A stretch of DNA of 5,000 nt from assembly GCF_014201885.1 (NCBI RefSeq), contig NZ_JACHFN010000009.1:1-5000 (forward strand). Direction: 5' to 3'. Made by a program: the position numbers and the translations under genes. Below, piece by piece: positions 1 through 5,000 of the stretch (position 1 is its first letter; each line of letters opens with the position of its first letter). Origin of the DNA: Deinococcus budaensis. Its GTDB lineage: Bacteria; Deinococcota; Deinococci; Deinococcales; Deinococcaceae. A model generated the notes under the pieces. That model saw only the letters and a program-made list of their open reading frames with translations, was not told the DNA's origin and searched no databases.

Positions 1-138
<138 letters not shown>

Positions 139-153
139 ACCTTCCAGGCCACC

Positions 154-181
154 GGGGGAGGCCTTCGGGTCTCCCCCTTTT
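154..181 (+). terminator. Intrinsic terminator of tuf
   Basis: A hairpin with arms 154-163 and 168-177 pairs over 10 bp (one G-U) and is closed by a UUCG tetraloop at 164-167. Four T follow directly at 178-181. It starts 15 bp after the tuf stop codon. The GC-rich stem, stable tetraloop and T-run make this a textbook rho-independent terminator, although the T-run is short. Confidence 0.9.
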
Positions 182-202
182 CGCGCCTTCACCCTGCCCG
201 GG

Positions 203-231
203 TGGACACCCACGCCCCGACTGCCTATAAT
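203..231 (+). promoter_or_regulatory. Sigma70-type promoter for rpmG (and perhaps secE-nusG)
   Basis: TGGACA at 203-208 (5 of 6 to TTGACA) and a perfect TATAAT at 226-231 are separated by exactly 17 bp, in the spacer just after the tuf terminator. Transcription should start near 237-239, giving an rpmG leader of about 110 nt. Both boxes and the spacing are near consensus, so this is one of the strongest promoter calls in the window. A hairpin with a T-run begins at 241, essentially at the 5' end of the predicted transcript. Confidence 0.8.
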
Positions 232-234
232 CTC

Positions 235-269
<35 letters not shown>

Positions 270-348
270 ACTTCTGGGCAGCATGCGGAGGGCTGGGAGC
301 GCGCGCTGAGCAGCAACGGCGGCCAGAACGCGCGAAAGGAGCAGCGAC

Positions 349-516
<168 letters not shown>

Positions 517-524
517 GTCGGGGG

Positions 525-577
525 CCGCAGGTCACCTGCGGGTGAGCTGCCCCGGCCATCGGCCTTTTTCTCTTTTT
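525..577 (+). terminator. Possible weak terminator or attenuator between rpmG and secE
   Basis: A 7-bp hairpin (CCGCAGG 525-531, loop TCA, CCTGCGG 535-541) is followed by GGCC-ATC-GGCC at 554-564 and then T-rich sequence (five T at 565-569, five T at 573-577). GGCCG at 523-527 can also pair with CGGCC at 560-564, bringing a stem up against the T-run. No single long stem stands out, so termination is probably partial, letting some transcription continue into secE. It starts 8 bp after the rpmG stop. Confidence 0.45.
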
Positions 578-600
578 GTCATGACGGGCAAGGTGAGCGC

Positions 601-776
<176 letters not shown>

Positions 777-780
<4 letters not shown>

Positions 781-1349
781 GCATCGAGTGGTACGCGGTC
801 CACACCTACGTGGGCCAGGAAGACCGCGTCGAGCAGCACCTGCTGGAGCGGGCCAAAAAGCTGGGCATGCACTACACCAAGATCTTTCAGGTGCTTCAGC
901 CTGAAGAAAAGGCCGTCGAGATTCAGGAAGGCGGCAAGAAGGTCGAGGTCAAGCGCAAGCTCTTTCCGGGCTACGTCTTTGTCCAGATGGACGTCGAGGA
1001 CGACGACTCGCCGGGCGAGCTGGGCGAGTCCTGGGAGGTCGTGCGCGGCACCAACGGCGTGACTGGCTTTGTCGGCACCGCCACCCGTCCGGTCCCGCTC
1101 TCGCCGGAAGAGGTGCAGCGCCTGCTGGCCTCGGTCGGTGTGGCCGCGCAACCGCAGGAGGAAGCGGCGCCGCGCGTCAAGGTCGACCTCAAGCCCGGCG
1201 ACATGGTCCGGGTCACCGGTGGGCCTTTTGCCGACTTCAGCGGCGTCGTGAGCGAGGTCAACGCCCCGCAGGCCAAGGTCAAGGTGCTGGTCAGCATCTT
1301 CGGCCGGGAGACGCCGGTCGAACTCGACTTCGCGCAGGTCAGCAGGTAA
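777..1349 (+). CDS. nusG: Transcription termination/antitermination protein NusG
   Basis: NusG binds the RNA polymerase clamp, affects elongation and pausing, and contacts Rho or ribosomal protein S10 through its KOW domain. The 190-residue product starts at a GTG and reads [15 protein letters not shown]. The NGN domain covers about residues 1-120, with the signature [11 protein letters not shown] at 61-71 and [16 protein letters not shown] at 85-100. An Ala/Gln/Glu linker near 121-131 leads into the KOW domain at about 137-190, with [16 protein letters not shown] at 141-156 and [11 protein letters not shown] at 175-185. Both domains are complete and the length is close to the common 180-190 residues. 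The start overlaps the secE stop by 4 bp; an AGGTG at 766-770 lies 6 nt upstream. The acidic [11 protein letters not shown] stretch at 72-82 lies between NGN strands. A promoter for the ribosomal protein genes begins 14 bp after its stop. Confidence 0.97.
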
Positions 1350-1362
1350 CGCCCCACCAGGC

Positions 1363-1391
1363 TTGGCAGACGCGCGCCGGGCCTGTACACT
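1363..1391 (+). promoter_or_regulatory. Sigma70-type promoter of the rplKA(JL) operon
   Basis: TTGGCA at 1363-1368 and TACACT at 1386-1391 are separated by 17 bp, with a TG directly before the -10 box. It begins 14 bp after the nusG stop. Transcription should start near 1398, leaving a leader of about 120 nt before rplK. No intrinsic terminator separates nusG from this promoter, so transcription from upstream can also enter. Confidence 0.72.
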
Positions 1392-1410
1392 GACAAAGTT
1401 GCTGTCGTGC

Positions 1411-1503
1411 CGGAGCCTGATCTCCGCTGCGGCGAACTTAGCGCCAGCACCCCGCCGCCGCTCTCCAGACCCCTCACGGGCCGGGGCAGGCCGCCGGGGG
1501 AGC
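1411..1503 (+). promoter_or_regulatory. Structured rplK leader, candidate L1 operator
   Basis: Three stems can be drawn in the leader RNA. CGGAG 1411-1415 pairs with CTCCG 1422-1426. GCTG 1426-1429 pairs with CAGC 1445-1448, with GCG 1432-1434 against CGC-type bases 1442-1444 above a 2-nt bulge. GCTCTCC 1460-1466 pairs with GGGGAGC 1497-1503 over 7 bp (one G-U), enclosing CCCC 1470-1473 with GGGG 1483-1486 and leaving an asymmetric internal loop. The last stem ends 1 nt before the AAGGAGG ribosome-binding site. In other bacteria L1 represses this operon by binding an rRNA-like stem with an asymmetric loop near rplK. I could not match the known L1 consensus base by base, so the role is inference. 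Confidence 0.35.
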
Positions 1504-1504
1504 T

Positions 1505-1511
1505 AAGGAGG
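1505..1511 (+). promoter_or_regulatory. Strong ribosome-binding site of rplK
   Basis: AAGGAGG lies 6 nt before the ATG at 1518. It fixes the rplK start there, although the frame stays open upstream to about 1407. Confidence 0.9.
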
Positions 1512-1517
1512 AAACAC

Positions 1518-2643
<1,126 letters not shown>

Positions 2644-2651
2644 GTTTGACC

Positions 2652-2686
2652 GGGGGAGCCTACAGAGCCGAAGTCTCCTCTCCCCC
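2652..2686 (+). other. Hairpin after rplA without a T-run
   Basis: GGGGGAG 2652-2658 is complementary to CTCCCCC 2680-2686 over 7 bp, with a 21-nt loop that can form a small AGA/TCT inner pair (2664-2666 with 2674-2676). It starts 8 bp after the rplA stop. No T-run follows directly, so it is not a classic terminator; it may protect the 3' end of a processed rplKA message or be a decayed terminator. Confidence 0.5.
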
Positions 2687-2696
2687 ACCCACTTCA

Positions 2697-2715
2697 GCAC
2701 CCCGGTGCGCTTTTT
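2697..2715 (+). terminator. Weak terminator/attenuator candidate upstream of the L10 leader
   Basis: GCACC 2697-2701 and GGTGC 2704-2708 are inverted and followed, after GC, by five T at 2711-2715. A realistic stem is only 4 bp around CCCG. The GGTGC arm can instead pair with GCACC at 2718-2722 or with GCACC at 2735-2739, so the hairpin may be one of several exclusive foldings. Confidence 0.3.
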
Positions 2716-2730
2716 CTGCACCTTTCCAAT

Positions 2731-2810
<80 letters not shown>

Positions 2811-2824
2811 CTTGTTCACCACAC

Positions 2825-2830
2825 AGGAGG
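2825..2830 (+). promoter_or_regulatory. Ribosome-binding site that fixes the GTG start of rplJ
   Basis: AGGAGG lies 6 nt before GTG 2837. It selects this GTG over an in-frame TTG at 2783, which falls inside the leader RNA. Confidence 0.9.
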
Positions 2831-2836
2831 TTTTCA

Positions 2837-3364
<528 letters not shown>

Positions 3365-3412
3365 GCTCTCTCTTCTTTCCACTCAACCAATCCACCACCG
3401 GAGGACACCACC

Positions 3413-3781
<369 letters not shown>

Positions 3782-3804
3782 CGTCCCCTTTTCACCGGGA
3801 GTGC

Positions 3805-3836
3805 AGCCCCCCGCCGCGTGCGGGGGGTTCCTTTTT
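3805..3836 (+). terminator. Intrinsic terminator of the rplK-rplL operon
   Basis: CCCCCCGC 3807-3814 pairs perfectly with GCGGGGGG 3820-3827 around a CGCGT loop; A3805-T3829 and G3806-T3828 can extend the stem. The T-rich tail is TTCCTTTTT at 3828-3836. It starts 24 bp after rplL and shows that no rpoB/rpoC continues this operon. Confidence 0.92.
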
Positions 3837-3851
3837 GTGATCTACCTCACC
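3836..3851 (+). promoter_or_regulatory. CRP-type inverted repeat upstream of the cold-shock gene
   Basis: TGTGA at 3836-3840, a 6-bp spacer TCTACC, and TCACC at 3847-3851 match the CRP/FNR-family pattern TGTGA-N6-TCACA with one mismatch. Its centre is 3843.5. A CATAGT -10-like box at 3873-3878 would put a start near 3885, placing the centre at -41.5, the class II activator position. Deinococcus has a CRP-family stress regulator (DdrI) reported to use this type of site. The left half touches the rplL terminator T-run. Confidence 0.45.
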
Positions 3852-3862
3852 ATACGTCTGCC

Positions 3863-3891
3863 TTGGCAGCCTCATAGTGGCCAGGTAGTTT
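3863..3891 (+). promoter_or_regulatory. Candidate promoter(s) of the cold-shock gene
   Basis: Two overlapping options exist. TTGGCA at 3863-3868 and TAGTTT at 3886-3891 with a 17-bp spacer form a factor-independent candidate, with a good -35 and a poor -10. CATAGT at 3873-3878, 4 of 6 to TATAAT but without a proper -35, would fit activation from the CRP-type site. A promoter must lie here because the rplL terminator is strong; which one is used cannot be decided by eye. Either gives a leader of about 70-85 nt. Confidence 0.45.
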
Positions 3892-3908
3892 TCCAGCAGA
3901 TCCTTTGA

Positions 3909-3938
3909 GAGACGCGGTAAACACCCCGGGTCTCTTTT
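3909..3938 (+). promoter_or_regulatory. Hairpin with T-run in the cold-shock gene leader
   Basis: GAGAC 3909-3913 pairs with GTCTC 3930-3934; beyond a G-G mismatch (3914, 3929), CGG 3915-3917 pairs with CCG 3926-3928 over the loop TAAACACC. Four T follow at 3935-3938. It lies about 18 nt before the ribosome-binding site. It could be a weak attenuator or a temperature-sensitive leader element; the structure is seen, the role is inferred. Confidence 0.4.
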
Positions 3939-3955
3939 CTGCACCTGGAAACGAC

Positions 3956-3961
3956 GAGGAG
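3956..3961 (+). promoter_or_regulatory. Ribosome-binding site of the cold-shock gene
   Basis: GAGGAG lies 6 nt before the ATG at 3968 and fixes that start, against an in-frame TTG at 3905 that would add 21 unrelated residues. Confidence 0.85.
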
Positions 3962-3967
3962 TTGAAG

Positions 3968-4228
3968 ATGGCTGTAGGCAGAGTGAAGTGGTTCAACGCG
4001 GAAAAAGGCTTCGGATTCATCGAGACGGAAGGCAGCGACGACGTGTTCGCGCACTTCAGCGCCATTCAGGCTCAGGGCTTTAAGAAGCTCAACGAGGGCG
4101 ATGAGGTCGAGTTCGAGATCGAACCCGGTCAGCGTGGCAAGGGTCCCCAGGCCAAGAACATCGTGGTGACGAAGGCGGCTCCGGCCCCGGCGTTCAACGA
4201 CCGCCCCCGTCGCGACGACCGCTGGTAA
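3968..4228 (+). CDS. cspA: Cold-shock domain protein (CspA family; PprM-like)
   Basis: CspA-type proteins bind single-stranded RNA and DNA and loosen mRNA structure. The 86-residue product has one cold-shock domain at about residues 2-68: it opens [19 protein letters not shown], with RNP1 as KGFGFI at 13-18 and RNP2 as VFAHF at 26-30, and includes [17 protein letters not shown] at 38-54. An extra tail of about 18 residues ([16 protein letters not shown]) is rich in Pro, Arg and Asp, longer than the 70-residue E. coli CspA. In D. radiodurans a CSP homologue called PprM is reported to modulate the PprI-dependent DNA-damage response; this gene may be its counterpart, but that is inference. It is monocistronic, with its own promoter region, a hairpin in its leader and its own terminator. 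I saw no radiation/desiccation response motif upstream. Confidence 0.95.
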   Translation: MAVGRVKWFNAEKGFGFIETEGSDDVFAHFSAIQAQGFKKLNEGDEVEFEIEPGQRGKGPQAKNIVVTKAAPAPAFNDRPRRDDRW

Positions 4229-4250
4229 GCAGCACACCTCGCACTTTCAG

Positions 4251-4278
4251 ACCCCCCACCCTTAGGGTTGGGGGTTTT
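4251..4278 (+). terminator. Intrinsic terminator of the cold-shock gene
   Basis: ACCCCC 4251-4256 pairs with GGGGGT 4270-4275 and ACCC 4258-4261 with GGGT 4265-4268, with a C-T mismatch (4257, 4269) and a TTA loop. Four T at 4275-4278 follow. On the other strand no T-run follows the hairpin, so it acts mainly on the + strand transcript; no separate terminator for the converging gene is visible in 4229-4313. Confidence 0.85.
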
Positions 4279-4313
4279 GTCATGGGAGCTGGCTCTGACC
4301 GCTGGGCGCCTCG

Positions 4314-5000
4314 CTACCTCAGCTCGCGCCTCAGGCCCGCCGCCATCTGAAACCATTCGCGTTCCTGACGCTTGTAGAGGGGGGTAGCGCGCGCCTCGGT
4401 TTTGGCGACGGCTTCCAGCAGGGTGGCGGCCTCCTGCCGTCTGCCCTGCTCCAGCAGCAGACCGGCATAGCGCACGCGGGGTTCTTCGGTGGTCGCGGCG
4501 TTCATGGCCTCGCGGTAGGTCGCCTCGGCCTCGGCGGGCTTGCCCTGCGCCGCCTGGGCCTGGGCCAGCAGGGTCAGGGTACGGGTGCGGGTCGCGGCGC
4601 TGGTCCGCAGGTCCACGCGGTTGAGGTGGGCCTCGGCGGCGGCGGCGTCCCCCCGGGCAAGTTCCAGCTCGGCGCTGGTGAGCAGCACCACCGGATCGTC
4701 GGCGTAGATGCCGCTGAGCAGCGGGGCCAGGGTCGCGCGGGCTTCTTCGGGGCGCCCGGCGCGCGCCTGAAGGGCCGCGAGGTCGGCGCGGTGCGCCAGC
4801 GTGTCACTCTCGCTCAGGCGTTCCTGGGCTTCCCGGATGCGGGTGTCCAGCGGCTTGATCGCCTCCACGCCCCGGGCGACCGCCTGCCCCGCCACCCGGC
4901 CGCGCCCGCGCAGCCAGGGCACGAACACCAGCACCGTGTACAGCAGCGCTCCCAGCATTCCGAAGAGACTTCCGAACAGTGCGCCGAATCCCAGCAGAAA
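4314..5000 (-). CDS. TPR-repeat membrane-anchored protein of unknown function (5' end beyond window)
   Basis: The frame is open from a TAG at 4314-4316 to the right window edge, so the N-terminus is missing; 228 residues are visible. The first 30 (ending LLYTVLVFVPWLRGRGR) are hydrophobic and Gly-rich, typical of one membrane segment followed by a positive stop. An ATG at 4958 lies inside this segment and has no good ribosome-binding site, so the true start is probably upstream. Numbering from that Met, the rest is Ala/Leu/Arg-rich helical repeat sequence with tetratricopeptide character at about 53-84, 87-115, 127-155 and 160-188, for example AQAQAAQGKPAEAEATYREA and LLLEQGRRQEAATLLEAV. TPRs mediate protein-protein contacts. 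No catalytic motif is visible. The gene converges on the cold-shock gene with 85 bp between stops and shows no link to translation. The specific role is unknown. Confidence 0.85.
   Translation of the reverse strand, partial: FLLGFGALFGSLFGMLGALLYTVLVFVPWLRGRGRVAGQAVARGVEAIKPLDTRIREAQERLSESDTLAHRADLAALQARAGRPEEARATLAPLLSGIYADDPVVLLTSAELELARGDAAAAEAHLNRVDLRTSAATRTRTLTLLAQAQAAQGKPAEAEATYREAMNAATTEEPRVRYAGLLLEQGRRQEAATLLEAVAKTEARATPLYKRQEREWFQMAAGLRRELR

Noticed and set aside
1407..1517. N-terminal extension of the rplK frame upstream to 1407
   Set aside because: The added residues do not resemble L11, and AAGGAGG before ATG 1518 fixes the start; the region is promoter-proximal leader.
3935..3946. 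12-base match TTTTCTGCACCT shared with 2712-2723
   Set aside because: One 12-mer repeat is about what chance gives in 5 kb; flanks differ and no common structure was found.
3905..3967. TTG start that would extend the cold-shock protein by 21 residues
   Set aside because: The family begins at MAVGRVKWF, and GAGGAG precedes ATG 3968; the extension falls across the leader hairpin.
4258..4274. Telomere-like TTAGGG string
   Set aside because: It is the loop and arm of the intrinsic terminator, a single copy in a bacterial setting.

Overview
The window is GC-rich, densely packed and almost entirely housekeeping. It holds the translation cluster tuf (3' end) - rpmG - secE - nusG - rplK - rplA - rplJ - rplL on the + strand, then a stand-alone cold-shock protein gene on the + strand and a convergent, partial gene for a TPR membrane protein on the - strand. 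Gene order, base composition, a cysteine-free L33 and a CspA-type protein with an Arg/Asp-rich tail all point to the Deinococcus-Thermus group, most likely Deinococcus. That assignment is inferred from family knowledge; no search was run.

Layout. Positions 1-138 encode the last 45 residues of EF-Tu, closed by a strong UUCG-loop terminator. A good sigma70-type promoter at 203-231 then drives rpmG, and a second terminator-like hairpin sits at or just after the expected transcription start. rpmG is followed, after a structured spacer, by secE and nusG, which overlap by 4 bp. Another good promoter (1363-1391) lies just behind nusG and opens a roughly 120-nt leader before rplK and rplA, which overlap by 8 bp. 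The 193-bp rplA-rplJ spacer carries what I read as an L10 autoregulatory leader with a recognisable kink-turn. rplJ and rplL follow, ending in a strong terminator. The cold-shock gene has a 186-bp upstream region holding a CRP-type inverted repeat, a candidate promoter and a hairpin in its leader. It ends in its own terminator, which faces the stop codon of the - strand gene.

How the genes work together. EF-Tu delivers aminoacyl-tRNA to the ribosome. L10, L7/L12 and L11 form the ribosomal stalk and GTPase centre that EF-Tu contacts; L1 forms the opposite, E-site stalk; L33 is a 50S E-site protein. NusG links transcription to translation and Rho, and SecE is part of the SecYEG translocon. Ribosomal protein synthesis is probably balanced by feedback on the L10 leader and perhaps on the rplK leader. 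rpoBC does not follow rplL here, unlike in many bacteria.

I found no mobile element, CRISPR array, tRNA, rRNA or defence system, and no obviously new multi-gene system. The interesting material is in the intergenic RNA and promoter structures.
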